Assembly (NCBI GenBank): GCA_029778535.1
Contig: JAKOQB010000041.1
Span: 62,001-126,000 of the forward strand
Length of the DNA stretch: 64,000 nucleotides
Origin: Pseudomonadota bacterium
Lineage (GTDB): Bacteria; Pseudomonadota; Gammaproteobacteria; Burkholderiales; Burkholderiaceae_F
Direction of reading: 5' to 3'
The notes under the pieces: generated by a model
What the model was told of the DNA's origin: nothing
Database searches by the model: none
The model's input: the letters and a program-made list of their open reading frames with translations, nothing else
Program-made: the position numbers and the translations under genes
Shown here: in pieces, positions 1-11,433 of the stretch
How positions within the stretch are numbered: position 1 is the first letter of the stretch
Layout: each line of letters opens with the position of its first letter

Positions 1-396
1 CGCGCCGAACTCGCCGGTGCGGTGCAGGTGCGGATCGACCGCGATCACCGCATCGAACAACGACGCGAGGAACCTGCCGACGATGCGCTGGCTGACCGCC
101 TCGCCGGGATTGAACGCGATGTCCTGCCGCATGTAGCCGAGGTACGGCGCGACCAGCAGCAGCTCGCGCGCGCCCAGCTCGCGCGCGGTGTGCGCGGCAA
201 GCATCAGTTCGACGAGCTTTTCGTTCGGCTGGTGCAGCGAGCGCAGCACCACGACCCGCGGCGGCAGCGCCGGCGGCAGCGTGAGCTTCAGTTCGCCGTC
301 GGGAAAGCGGTGGCGCGCGATCCGCCGCGGCGCGAGGTTCGCGGCCGCTGCGAGTTGCTGCGCGAAGCGTTCCTCGTCATCGAAGTGCAGCAGCAT
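1..396 (-). CDS. prs: Ribose-phosphate pyrophosphokinase, N-terminal part (cut by window edge)
   Basis: Makes PRPP from ribose 5-phosphate and ATP in the cytoplasm. Only the first 132 codons are in the window; the frame runs open through base 1. The ATG (bases 396-394) lies 5 bases beyond the stop of the phosphorylase gene upstream, so the two are probably co-transcribed. The translated part shows the PRPP-synthetase N-domain pattern: HRFPDGE near residue 30, a stretch like VVLRSLHQPNEKLVELML, and APYLGYMRQD, the conserved segment before the flexible loop. It is shorter at the N terminus than housekeeping Prs, so it is probably the second, salvage-linked paralogue that travels with phosphorylase genes. 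The missing C-terminal half prevents a check of the PRPP-binding signature. Confidence 0.85.
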   Translation of the reverse strand, partial: MLLHFDDEERFAQQLAAAANLAPRRIARHRFPDGELKLTLPPALPPRVVVLRSLHQPNEKLVELMLAAHTARELGARELLLVAPYLGYMRQDIAFNPGEAVSQRIVGRFLASLFDAVIAVDPHLHRTGEFGA

Positions 397-401
397 CGAA
401 C

Positions 402-1980
402 TCAGAACTCCACATAACCGTGCGCGATCGGCGCCGGTTCCCCGATCGTGAAGCCGCCGGCGCGGGCGGCCGCGTCGCACGCGAACGTGAGCTCAGCGGC
501 CGTGTCGGCGTAGATCCGGTACAGCGGCTCGCCGCGTTGCACCCGATCGCCCAGCTTCTTCAGCAGATCCACTCCCGCTCCCTTGACCTTCGGCGCGCCG
601 GCCAGCCGCGCGATGCGCGCCATTGTCTCGCAATCGATCGCGGTGACGTGACCTTCGGTCGGCGCTCGCACCGTGTGCGTCAGCCGCGCCAGCGGCGGCA
701 GCTCGGCGGCGCGGCCCTGCGCATCGACGATCGCGTTCATCTTTGCCAGCGCGCGGCCGGAGTCGAGGATGTCGCGCGCGACCGCGAAGCCGTCGCCGCC
801 GCGCACGTCGCGATCGAACTCGAGCACGCGGCCCGCCAGCCGCAGCGCTTTGTTGCGCAGGTCCATCGGCGCGTTCGGGTCGTTGTTGAGCACCTGCAGC
901 ACGTCGCGCGCCTCCAGCGCCGGGCCGATGCCGCGGCCGACCGGCTGGCGGCCATCGGTGATCACCACGTCGAGCATCATGCCGACGTGCCGCGCCACGT
1001 ACTCGAACAGTTTCTTCAGCCGCTGCGCGTCGTCCATGTGCCGCACCTTGGCGGTCGGGCCGAGCGGAATGTCGAGCACGAGGTGCGTCGACCCGGCGGC
1101 GATCTTCTTGCTCAGGATCGACGCCACCATCTGGCCGGGCGAGTCGATCGACAGCGGCCGCTCGACCGAGATCAGCACGTCGTCGGCCGGCGACAGCGCG
1201 GCGCGCCCGCCCCACGCCAGGCAGCCGCGGTGCGCGCGCACGATCTCGCGCATTCGCTCGAACGGCAGGTCGACGCGCGCCAGACACTCCATCGTGTCGG
1301 CGGTGCCGGCGGGCGAGGTGATCGCGCGGCTGGAGGTCTTGGGGATCAGCATGCCGTGCGCAGCGACGATCGGCACCACCAGCATCGAGGTGCGGTTGCC
1401 GGGCAGCCCGCCGATGCAGTGCTTGTCGACCACGGGCTTTTCGTCCCAGTCGAGCTTGCGGCCGACCTCGACCATTGCTTCGGTCAGGTACAGCACCTCG
1501 TCACGGTCCAGCTCGAACTGGTTGGTCGCGACCACGAACGCCGCCAGCTCGATCTTCGAATAGCGGTGGCGCGCGATGTCGCGCACGATCGCGCCGAGCT
1601 CGTCGCGCGTCAGCCGCTCGCCGCCGATCTTGCGCTTCAGCGTCTGCATCGACGGCGGCACCTCGGCGTGCGCGATCGCCACCGGCGCGCCGTCCTCGAT
1701 GCCGAGGTCCGCGAACGCCTCCTCCGAGAGTCCCAGTTCACGTTCGCCAATCAGCCGCGCGTCGTCGACCACGTTGACAACCGCGAGGATCGAGCGGCCA
1801 TGGTCCGGCGTGGAGACTTCGACCTTCGACAGCGCCTGGAAGCCCTCGGCCCGATACACCGGGCAGTCGCGCCGCAGATACGCGACGTTCTCGCGGTAGG
1901 TGTCGATGCCCACGCGGCGCGCGATCAGCGTGGCGCGTTCGTTACCTTGCCGCGCGATGGGGGCGGAAGGTTCGAGGTAC

Positions 1981-2006
<26 letters not shown>
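402..2006 (-). CDS. Thymidine phosphorylase / AMP phosphorylase family protein
   Basis: Phosphorolysis of a nucleoside or nucleoside monophosphate to a free base plus a (phospho)ribose 1-phosphate. The 534 residues are longer than classical DeoA (about 440). An N-terminal extension of about 100 residues matches the archaeal AMP phosphorylase / 'putative thymidine phosphorylase 2' branch. Family motifs are visible: [15 protein letters not shown], then [20 protein letters not shown], the phosphate/substrate-binding signature. The start shown is an ATG 26 bases inside the upstream metallo-hydrolase gene; a second in-frame ATG at 1991-1989 also overlaps it. It sits between a beta-CASP nuclease and a PRPP synthetase, so an AMP-phosphorylase-like salvage role is as plausible as a thymidine role. 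Substrate cannot be read from sequence. Confidence 0.85.
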
Positions 2007-4388
<2,382 letters not shown>

Positions 4389-4391
4389 GGA

Positions 4392-4470
4392 TCCCTCACC
4401 CTCGGCCCCTCTCCCGGACGGACGGGGAGGAAAGCCCAGCTCCCCGCGGGAGAGGGGTGGGGGTGAGGGA
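4392..4470. repeat. Palindromic intergenic repeat (REP/MITE-like)
   Basis: Arms at about 4392-4416 and 4446-4470 are near-perfect inverted copies built on CCCTCACC and CCCTCTCCCG, around a central GGACGGGGAGG/CCCAGCTCCCC loop. The two arms make a strong hairpin. It lies at the 5' edge of the broken copC fragment. The rest of the gap to 4550 shows no gene. Confidence 0.75.
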
Positions 4471-4550
4471 GAAGGCCCAGCGGCTGTCGTAGGCATGGAT
4501 CCTTGTCGCCTTCCATGCGAAGCGGAAATGGACCGTTGCAACATCCGGCG

Positions 4551-5264
4551 TCAGTTCGTCAACAGCAACCGTGCACCGGTGCGGGCGCGGACCCGGATCA
4601 ACGACGTCATCGCGGCGCGAAACGCGCGCGCGAGGCGGGCGAGCGCCAATGCATCGGCCGGGTGTCGCAGCAGTGCGGCGCACAGCGCGCCGGCGCGCGG
4701 CCGGCCGAACTCGTCCAGCGTGCTCGGCAGCCACGGCGGCAGGAGGATTCGGCTGTCATCGGCGACCGCGCGCACGGCGAGAAACGGCGCACCGCATTCG
4801 CGCGCCACGCGGCCCAGCGCCGCGCTTTCCATATCGGCGGCGATCGCGCCGTGGCGTTGTGTGAGGTGCTGCTTCTGCGCGGAATCGACCAGCACCTCGC
4901 CGGTCTCGGCGAGCGGCGCGCGATGAACCTCGATGTCGTGTTGCAAGCCGCGGCATACGCGGTCGTGCCAGGCGGAGTCGGCGGAAAAGACGGTTTCATC
5001 CGCGGCGACGACCGTGGCGGGAACAACCACGCTGCCGGGACGCAGCGCCGGATCGAGCGCGGCCGCGCAGCCCCAACTGAGCAATGCGGTCGCACCGTGC
5101 TCGATCAACTGCCTTCCGGCCGGACGCGCGCGCGCCGGACCGATTCCGGCGAGTACCAGCAGCACGCGATCGTCGATTTCGGTAACGACGCCTTGTTCGA
5201 TGGTCCGCTCGCTCAGGCACGCCAGCTCGGCGTGCATTGCGACGGCAATGCCCAGGACGCTCAC
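4551..5264 (-). CDS. hpnG: Hopanoid-associated phosphorylase / nucleosidase HpnG
   Basis: In hopanoid side-chain synthesis HpnG cleaves adenine from adenosylhopane to give ribosyl- or phosphoribosylhopane. The 237-residue protein belongs to the PNP/MTAN nucleosidase family: a start like VSVLGIAVAMHAELACL, a glycine-rich LSWGCAAALDPALRPG region, and IAADMESAALGRVA, the purine/ribose-binding ME signature. I use the GTG at 5264, which overlaps the stop of the cyclase gene by 4 bases (GTGA). The longer open frame (to 5486) runs antisense to coding sequence. Translational coupling to the cyclase fixes its role in the hopanoid pathway. No hpnH (adenosylhopane synthase) is in this window. Confidence 0.85.
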   Translation of the reverse strand: MSVLGIAVAMHAELACLSERTIEQGVVTEIDDRVLLVLAGIGPARARPAGRQLIEHGATALLSWGCAAALDPALRPGSVVVPATVVAADETVFSADSAWHDRVCRGLQHDIEVHRAPLAETGEVLVDSAQKQHLTQRHGAIAADMESAALGRVARECGAPFLAVRAVADDSRILLPPWLPSTLDEFGRPRAGALCAALLRHPADALALARLARAFRAAMTSLIRVRARTGARLLLTN

Positions 5265-8200
5265 TGCGTGCCAACGATCTTTCGATAGCGGCCCAGGGCC
5301 CAGAGCGGAAAGTACTTGTCGTAGCCGTGATATTTCAGATAGAACACCCGCGGAAACCCGGGCGCCGTGAACCAAGGGCCGGACCACGATCCATCGGCAC
5401 CCTGGGTTTTCATCAGATATTCCGCGCCGCGTGCAAGGTGCGGGCCGTCCGTTTCGCCCGCCGCCATCAATCCCAGCATCGCCCATGCGGTCTGAAACGC
5501 CGTGCTTTCCCGCCCGGTTCCGGCGGTCTCGGGCCGGGCATAGCTGTCGTTGTCCTCACCCCAGCCGCCGTCCGGCCGCTGCATCTGCTTGAGCCACTCG
5601 GCCGCGCGTCGCACCGCCGGGTCCGACGACGGGATGCCGACCTGCTCGAACGCGGCCAGCACCGACCAGGTGCCATAGATGTAGTTCGTGCCCCAGCGGC
5701 CGAACCAGGCGCCGGAGGGTTCCTGCTCGGCGCGCAGATAGCGCAGGCACGCGTCCAGCGCGCGCTCGCAGGCGGCGTCCTGTTCGCCCGCGCGCGCGAG
5801 CAGCACCGCACAGCGCGCGCTGACATCGGCGGTCGGCGGATCGAGCAATGCGCCGTGATCGGCGAACGGAATCGCGTTCAGGGCGTAATGCGTGTTGTCG
5901 GCATCGAAGGCGCCGAAGCCGCCGTTGCGCGACTGCATGCCGCAGATCCACTGGACCGCGCGCCGGATCGATCCGGCGTATTTCGCCTGTCCCGATGCCA
6001 GCATCGCCCAACCGACCGCGCCGGTGTCGTCGATGTCCGGGTAATGGTCGTTCCGAAACTGAAACGGCCAGCCGCCGCCGGCCAGACGCGGGCGCTCCTC
6101 GCGCCAATCACCGGGCTGGTCCAGCAATTGTCGCGCCTGCAGCCAGTCGAGCGCGCGACCGATACTCTGCTCGGCCGGCGCCGCTTCCTGCAGCGCCAGG
6201 CATGCAAGCGCGGTGTCCCAAACCGGGGATTCGCAGGGCTGGCAGTAGGCGCGGTGCTCGTTCACCACGAGCAGCCGGTCGATCGCCTCGCGCGCAGTCT
6301 TGCGCAGCGGATGATCGGCCGGATAGCCGAGGCAATCGAGCGCCTCGTACGCGTTGACCATCGCCGGGAAGATCGCGCCCAGGCCGCCGCTGCCGTTCAG
6401 CCGCTCGACGAACCAGCGCTCGGCCCGCTGCAATCCGAGCCGGCGCAGCCAGCCCGGAATGAACGATTCGACCCGGTGCCCGATGCGGTCGATCATCAGG
6501 AACACCCAGTTCAGCCGCGAGCGCACCGGAAAATAGTTGCGTTCGATTTCCGGCGGCGTGACGAACAGCTCGCGCACATGCACGTCGCGCGGATTGCGTG
6601 CGCGCGGCTTCAGCGTGCACAGAACGGTCAGCGGCACCAGCACCGTGCGCGACCAGTACGAAATCTTGCTCAGGTGAAACGGCGACCAGCGCGGCAGCAG
6701 CAGGATTTCCGACGGGATGAAAGGTACCGCGCGCCAGGGCACCTCGCCGAACAGCGCCAGCGCGAACCGCGTGAACACGTTGGCGCGCGCCGCGCCGCCC
6801 ATCGAAAGAATCAGCTCGCGCGCGCGCCGCATGTGCGCGGCTTCGGTGTCGTCGCCCGCCAGCTTCAACGCGAAGTAGGCCTTGACCGAGCAGCTCACGT
6901 CGGCCGCGCCGCCGTAATACAGCGGCCAGCCGCCGTGCGCGCCCTGGCGCTCGCGCAGATACACCGCGATCTTCGCCTGCAGGACCGGATCGATCTCGTC
7001 CATGTAGTGCATCATCAGCACGTACTCGGCCGGGATCGTGCAGTCGGCCTCCAGTTCGAAGCACCAGTAGCCGTCGGCATGCTGGCGCGCGAGCAAAGAC
7101 CGCCGCGCGCGCGCGATCGCCTCGTCGAGCTGCCGCGCCCTTTCGGGAGAAACCTCCTGCCGCTCGGGCCGCAGCACGTGCGCCTGCGGCGGCGTGAGGA
7201 GCGTGTCGGCCGGTACCGACGGCAGCCCCGACCCGGCCAGCCGGAACAGCAGTTGCAATGCCGGATCGTATCCGGCCGCCATCCGGCTCAACACGACGGT
7301 GGCCCTGACGCTGTGGCGTGAAATCTTGACCTGGTCGCCGCGGCTGAAGTCCGGGCGCCGGTGGATCTTGCGCAGCGTGAGCACTGCCATGCCGAGCGCC
7401 CACAGGCAGAAGTTGCGGATGCCCGTCTCCCGCGCGGGGATCAGCAACGTGTAGCGCAACGCGTTTTCCAGATGCCCATGCGCGATCGCGACGAGGCGCG
7501 CCAGTCCGTGCTCGAAGTCCTCGCCGTACACGCCTGGCGCAAGCCGCTCGAGGTCGACCGCCGTCGTGGCGAACTGGTCGCGCGGCAGCCAGCAGAACCC
7601 GCGCGCACGGTCCTCCCAGATGTCCTTCAGGATATTGGTCATCTGCAGGCCCTGACCGAAGGAAACCGCCAGACGCATCAAAGTGTCGCGCTTCGCCGCG
7701 ATGGCCGGGGAATACTCGCAGAACAGCCGCGTGAGCATTTCGCCGACCACGCCCGCCACGTGATAGCAGTAGCGTCCGAGTTCGGCGAGGTCGTCCAGCC
7801 CGCGCGCGGAACCGCGTTGCTGAAAATGCACCATGCCTCGTCCCATCGTGCTGACGCAGGTGCGCAGCGCCTCCTGCTGCGACGCTGTGAACCGGTGCGT
7901 GATGCCGACCACGCGCGCGGTGTCGCGGACCAGTGCCAGGTCGGTAACGCTGGTGCGCGCCGACAGGCGTTGCGCCAGGCGGTCGGCGAAGTGTTCCGCG
8001 GACTCGTGCCCGCTGATGACGCCGACGAAACGCTCGCACAGGTCGCGCTTCGCGGCGAGATCCAGCTCGGGCTCATCCTCGATCGTGTCGACGATCCGGC
8101 ACAGTAGGTACGCGTTGGCCACGACCCGCGACAGTTCGGGCGGCAGCACCGGTATGGTCAGCGCGAACGTGCGCGACACGCTCTGCAGCATGCACGCCTG

Positions 8201-8347
8201 GAATTCATCGTCGCTGAGTCCGGTCTGCCGCGCCGCCGCGGCAGCGGTGGGACTGAGTGCGGTTTGTACGAGCACTTCAGGGTTCCGTGGATCGTGAGGA
8301 TCGGGCCGTGCTGCGTTCGCTGTCCTCACCGCCCCCACCTCGATCAC
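5261..8347 (-). CDS. Squalene synthase fused to squalene-hopene cyclase
   Basis: One uninterrupted frame of 1028 codons covers two consecutive steps. Residues about 45-350 form a trans-isoprenyl diphosphate synthase of the squalene-synthase type: SVSRTFALTIPVLP, first Asp-rich motif DTIED (87-91), YCYHVAGVVGEML (about 193-205) and second motif DIWED (242-246). About 50 residues of linker follow. Residues about 400-1020 form a squalene-hopene cyclase: DGYWCFELEADCTIPAEY, several QW-type repeats, and the catalytic DIDDT at 771-775 (followed by Gly, where Ala is usual). Together it could turn two farnesyl diphosphates into hopene. Start uncertain: ATG at 8347, or GTG at 8275, which removes 24 residues of no recognisable fold. 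It overlaps hpnG by 4 bp. An assembly artefact is unlikely, because the frame and both domains are intact. Confidence 0.9.
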   Translation of the reverse strand: MIEVGAVRTANAARPDPHDPRNPEVLVQTALSPTAAAAARQTGLSDDEFQACMLQSVSRTFALTIPVLPPELSRVVANAYLLCRIVDTIEDEPELDLAAKRDLCERFVGVISGHESAEHFADRLAQRLSARTSVTDLALVRDTARVVGITHRFTASQQEALRTCVSTMGRGMVHFQQRGSARGLDDLAELGRYCYHVAGVVGEMLTRLFCEYSPAIAAKRDTLMRLAVSFGQGLQMTNILKDIWEDRARGFCWLPRDQFATTAVDLERLAPGVYGEDFEHGLARLVAIAHGHLENALRYTLLIPARETGIRNFCLWALGMAVLTLRKIHRRPDFSRGDQVKISRHSVRATVVLSRMAAGYDPALQLLFRLAGSGLPSVPADTLLTPPQAHVLRPERQEVSPERARQLDEAIARARRSLLARQHADGYWCFELEADCTIPAEYVLMMHYMDEIDPVLQAKIAVYLRERQGAHGGWPLYYGGAADVSCSVKAYFALKLAGDDTEAAHMRRARELILSMGGAARANVFTRFALALFGEVPWRAVPFIPSEILLLPRWSPFHLSKISYWSRTVLVPLTVLCTLKPRARNPRDVHVRELFVTPPEIERNYFPVRSRLNWVFLMIDRIGHRVESFIPGWLRRLGLQRAERWFVERLNGSGGLGAIFPAMVNAYEALDCLGYPADHPLRKTAREAIDRLLVVNEHRAYCQPCESPVWDTALACLALQEAAPAEQSIGRALDWLQARQLLDQPGDWREERPRLAGGGWPFQFRNDHYPDIDDTGAVGWAMLASGQAKYAGSIRRAVQWICGMQSRNGGFGAFDADNTHYALNAIPFADHGALLDPPTADVSARCAVLLARAGEQDAACERALDACLRYLRAEQEPSGAWFGRWGTNYIYGTWSVLAAFEQVGIPSSDPAVRRAAEWLKQMQRPDGGWGEDNDSYARPETAGTGRESTAFQTAWAMLGLMAAGETDGPHLARGAEYLMKTQGADGSWSGPWFTAPGFPRVFYLKYHGYDKYFPLWALGRYRKIVGTQ

Positions 8348-8692
8348 TCACGGGGGCGGGCTCGCAGCGCCGCGGCGAAGCGCCGCTCCGCCGATGTGCG
8401 CAGCCGCCGCTCGACCAGGTTGACCGCGCGCAAATTGTACCGGCGGGCAGCACAGTTCGGGCCACGCCAAGGCCGCGATGGCGTGGCTGCTCGACCAACT
8501 CGGTGACAGGCCCCGGCGCTGATGCGCGGCGGCTCGTCGGCAGAAAACGCGTTGCCTCGACCCCGTGCGGTCGGCCGCGTCGACCTGCTAACGTAACGGG
8601 CACGCACGCGCGCGAATTCAAAATTCATTCGCCCGGCCTGTCTTGCGGGACAGATCATTCGCACCTCAGCCGTACGTCCTTCCCGCCATTCG
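8348..8692. other. Divergent intergenic region, hopanoid operon / Wadjet operon
   Basis: 345 bases with no credible gene separate the divergent hopanoid and jet operons, so both promoters should be here. A TTGACC hexamer lies near 8422. The part nearest jetA is locally AT-rich (AATTCAAAATTCATT, about 8615-8629) and holds a small inverted repeat, CTGTC-N6-GACAG (8638-8653), a possible operator. I see no clear -10 partner and no strong ribosome-binding site before jetA. Confidence 0.4.
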
Positions 8693-10222
8693 ATGTCGCA
8701 CGAGTTTTCCCCGGACGCCCGCAGCGCGCTGTTCCGCCACGTCAGCGCGGACAAGGCGGCGCTATACCGCGCGGTGATGGAAGCGTTCGCCGCCGCCAAG
8801 CGCCAGTTCCGGTTGCACCTGCGGCCCGACGAGGTGTACGCCCTGGCGCAGTGGGAAGGAGCGCCGCCGGCGGCGGAGGAAGTGCAGCAGGCGCTCGCGC
8901 AGCTCGTTGCGTGGGGCAATCTGCGCGCGCAACCGGACACCGCGCGCGTGTCGACGCTGGAGGATTTTTATCGCGCGCGCTTTCTGTACAGCCTGAGCGC
9001 CGGCGGCGAGGCGGTGGAAAGCGCGCTGGAGACCTTTCACAAGGCGCTCGGTCAGCGCGGCGAGCTGCAGTCGGTGGCGCTGGAGGATTTGGCGCAACGC
9101 CTGGCGGCCTTGCGTGCACTCGCCGCCGAGCCGCAGCTCGATGCCGGCAAGGCGCACGGCCTGCTGCGCGATCTGGTGCACGTCTTCAGCGGCCTGGCGG
9201 ACAACGCGCAGGCATTCATGGCGAGTTTGGCGCGCGCGATCGACCTGCAGCGCACCGACGCCGCGCTGCTGATGGCCTACAAGACGCGGCTGATCGATTA
9301 CCTGGAGCGCTTCATCGGCGAACTGGTCACGCGCTCGGCGCGCATCAGTGAGTCGATTGCCGCGCTTGCCGCGCACGCCGAGCGGCTGCTCGCCGCGGTG
9401 GCAGAGCGCGAGGCGCGCGATGCCGCGCCCGATGGCGCGAGCACCGAGGACAGCGCCGTCGTCGAGCGTCTGCGCGCGTGGCGCGAGCGCTGGGCGGGGC
9501 TGGCGGGCTGGTTCGTCGGAACCGATCGGGCGCCGGCGCAGTCCGAACTCCTGCGCAGCCGCGCACGCGGCGCGATTCCGCAATTGCTCGCCGCGATCGC
9601 CGCGCTGAACGAGCGGCGCAGCGGTCGCAGCGATCGCTCGGCCGATTTCCGCGTGCTTGCGCGCTGGTTCGCCGACACCGCCTGCGACGCCGAGGCATCG
9701 CGCCTTGCGCGCGCCGCGTTCGCGTTGCACCCGGCGCGGCATCTGAGCCTGGCGGTGGCCGAGCGCGACGTGCCGGCGACGACTCCGTGGGCTGACGCGC
9801 CTGCCGTCGAAGTGAGCGCGCGGCTGCGCGAACGCGGCGTGCTCGCGCCGCGCGGCACCCCGCCGCGCGTGCGCGACCGCTCGCGCGAACGCGCGCTGCT
9901 CGCCGAGCGCATGCGCCAGGAGCACGCGCAGGTGCAGGCGGCGCGCGCGAAGCTGGTCGGCCGCGGCGCGGCGCGGCTGTCGCAGCTCGCGCAGCTCGAC
10001 CGCCACGAGTTCCGCCTGTTTCTGTCGTTGCTCGGCGAAGCGCTGGCCGCGCAGACGGATCCGGAACGGCCGGTGGAGCGCACCACGGCCGACGGGCTGC
10101 TGCGCGTGCGGCTGGAGCCGCTCGGCGCGGACACGCACGCGCACATCGACAGCGAGCTCGGCCGCTTTGCCGGTCGCGACCACGCGATCCGCATCGGCGC
10201 GGTGGCGGACGAGGCGCGATGA
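8693..10222 (+). CDS. jetA: Wadjet type II anti-plasmid protein JetA (TIGR02677 family)
   Basis: First gene of a four-gene defence operon. In Wadjet complexes JetA is the kleisin-like subunit that bridges the SMC-like JetC ATPase. The 509-residue protein opens with the family's N-terminal winged-helix pattern (ALFRHVSADKAALYRAVMEAF) and continues with LVAWGNLRAQPDTARVSTLE and FYRARFLYSLS, typical of TIGR02677. The rest is largely helical and Arg/Ala-rich. Its end overlaps jetB by 4 bases (ATGA). Length and gene order match type II Wadjet. I see no frameshift. Confidence 0.88.
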   Translation: MSHEFSPDARSALFRHVSADKAALYRAVMEAFAAAKRQFRLHLRPDEVYALAQWEGAPPAAEEVQQALAQLVAWGNLRAQPDTARVSTLEDFYRARFLYSLSAGGEAVESALETFHKALGQRGELQSVALEDLAQRLAALRALAAEPQLDAGKAHGLLRDLVHVFSGLADNAQAFMASLARAIDLQRTDAALLMAYKTRLIDYLERFIGELVTRSARISESIAALAAHAERLLAAVAEREARDAAPDGASTEDSAVVERLRAWRERWAGLAGWFVGTDRAPAQSELLRSRARGAIPQLLAAIAALNERRSGRSDRSADFRVLARWFADTACDAEASRLARAAFALHPARHLSLAVAERDVPATTPWADAPAVEVSARLRERGVLAPRGTPPRVRDRSRERALLAERMRQEHAQVQAARAKLVGRGAARLSQLAQLDRHEFRLFLSLLGEALAAQTDPERPVERTTADGLLRVRLEPLGADTHAHIDSELGRFAGRDHAIRIGAVADEAR

Positions 10223-11433
10223 ACGACATCTTCGCGCGCCAGCAGGAGCAGGAGCGCGAGCAGGCGTTGCGCGCGCTGCTGATGCGGCCGCTGCTGACCG
10301 CCGCCGATCCCGCGTTCGCCCTGGTGCGCCGGCACGCGGAGCATCTGCGCGCGTGGCTGGCGCGCGAGGCCGGTTGGGCGCTGAAGGTCGAGCGCGATTG
10401 CGCGCGGCTGTACAAGACCGCGGCGGATCTTGAGGACCACACGCGCGGCGCGCCCGGCTTCGACCGCCGCCGCTACGTGCTGCTGTGTCTGGTGTGCGCG
10501 GTGCTCGAGCGCGCCGACCCGCAGATCACGCTGAAGACGCTGGGCGAACGCGTGCTGGAGCTGGCGGCCGACCCCGAGCTCGAGGCGCGCGGCTTCGCGT
10601 TTCGCCTGACCTCGATGCACGAGCGCCGCGAGCTGGTCGACGTCTGTCGCTACCTGCTCGCGCTCGGTGTGCTGGCGCGCGTTGCCGGCGAGGAGGAGGG
10701 CTACGTACAGCAGGGCGGCGGCGACGCGCTGTACGACGTCGCGCGGCGCGCGCTGGCGGCGCTGCTTGCCTGCCCGCGCGGCCCGTCGACGCTCGCGCCG
10801 GACGAAGTGCGCGACCCGCCGAGCCGTCTTGCGGCGCTGACCGACGAATACCGCGCCAACGACGCCGAGGGCCGCCGCACCGCGATCCGCCATCGCCTGG
10901 CGCGGCGCCTGCTCGATGACCCGGTCGTCTACCACGATGAACTCTCGCCCGAGGAGCGCGACTACTTCGCCAATCAGCGCGGCGCGATGGCGCAGCGGCT
11001 GCGCGCCGCCACCGGGCTGGAGGCGGAGCTGCGCGCCGAAGGCACGGCGCTGATCGACCCGCATGGGGAGCTGACCGATCGCGCGCTGCCGGCCGAAGGC
11101 ACGCAGGCACACGTGACGCTGCTGGTCGCGCAGTTTCTCGCCGCGCATGCGCGCGAGACCCGGGTAAGCGCGGAAAGCGAGATCGCGGACTTCGTGCGCG
11201 CCGCCGCCCGGCGCTACGGCCGCTACTGGCGCAAGAGCGCGCGCGAGCCGGGCGCGGAAAGCGAGCTGGCGCGCGCCGCGCTCGCGCAGCTCGCGGCGCT
11301 GCGGCTCGTGCGTGAGACCGACCGCGGCGTCGAGGCGCGCCCGGCGCTGCTGCGCTTCGCCTTCAGGGAGGCGCGCACGATCGCCGCGAGCGGCTCGCTG
11401 GCGCTCGACCTTCAGTCCGCTTGCGCTGCATGA
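10219..11433 (+). CDS. jetB: Wadjet type II protein JetB (TIGR02678 family)
   Basis: Second subunit of the Wadjet complex; JetB is a small winged-helix (MukE/KITE-like) partner that dimerises and binds JetA and JetC. The 404 residues include the family pattern RRYVLLCLVCAVLERADPQI, then TLGERVLELAADPELE and an acidic, Arg-rich C-terminal half, as expected for TIGR02678. It starts at an ATG overlapping the jetA stop and ends at a TGA overlapping the jetC ATG, so translation of A, B and C is probably coupled to fix stoichiometry. The assignment rests on motifs and position. Confidence 0.87.
   Translation: MNDIFARQQEQEREQALRALLMRPLLTAADPAFALVRRHAEHLRAWLAREAGWALKVERDCARLYKTAADLEDHTRGAPGFDRRRYVLLCLVCAVLERADPQITLKTLGERVLELAADPELEARGFAFRLTSMHERRELVDVCRYLLALGVLARVAGEEEGYVQQGGGDALYDVARRALAALLACPRGPSTLAPDEVRDPPSRLAALTDEYRANDAEGRRTAIRHRLARRLLDDPVVYHDELSPEERDYFANQRGAMAQRLRAATGLEAELRAEGTALIDPHGELTDRALPAEGTQAHVTLLVAQFLAAHARETRVSAESEIADFVRAAARRYGRYWRKSAREPGAESELARAALAQLAALRLVRETDRGVEARPALLRFAFREARTIAASGSLALDLQSACAA

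Noticed and set aside
5237-7321. Plus-strand open frame of 694 codons opposite the squalene synthase/cyclase gene
   Set aside because: It is Arg/Gln-rich with no domains. The minus-strand cyclase is unmistakable.
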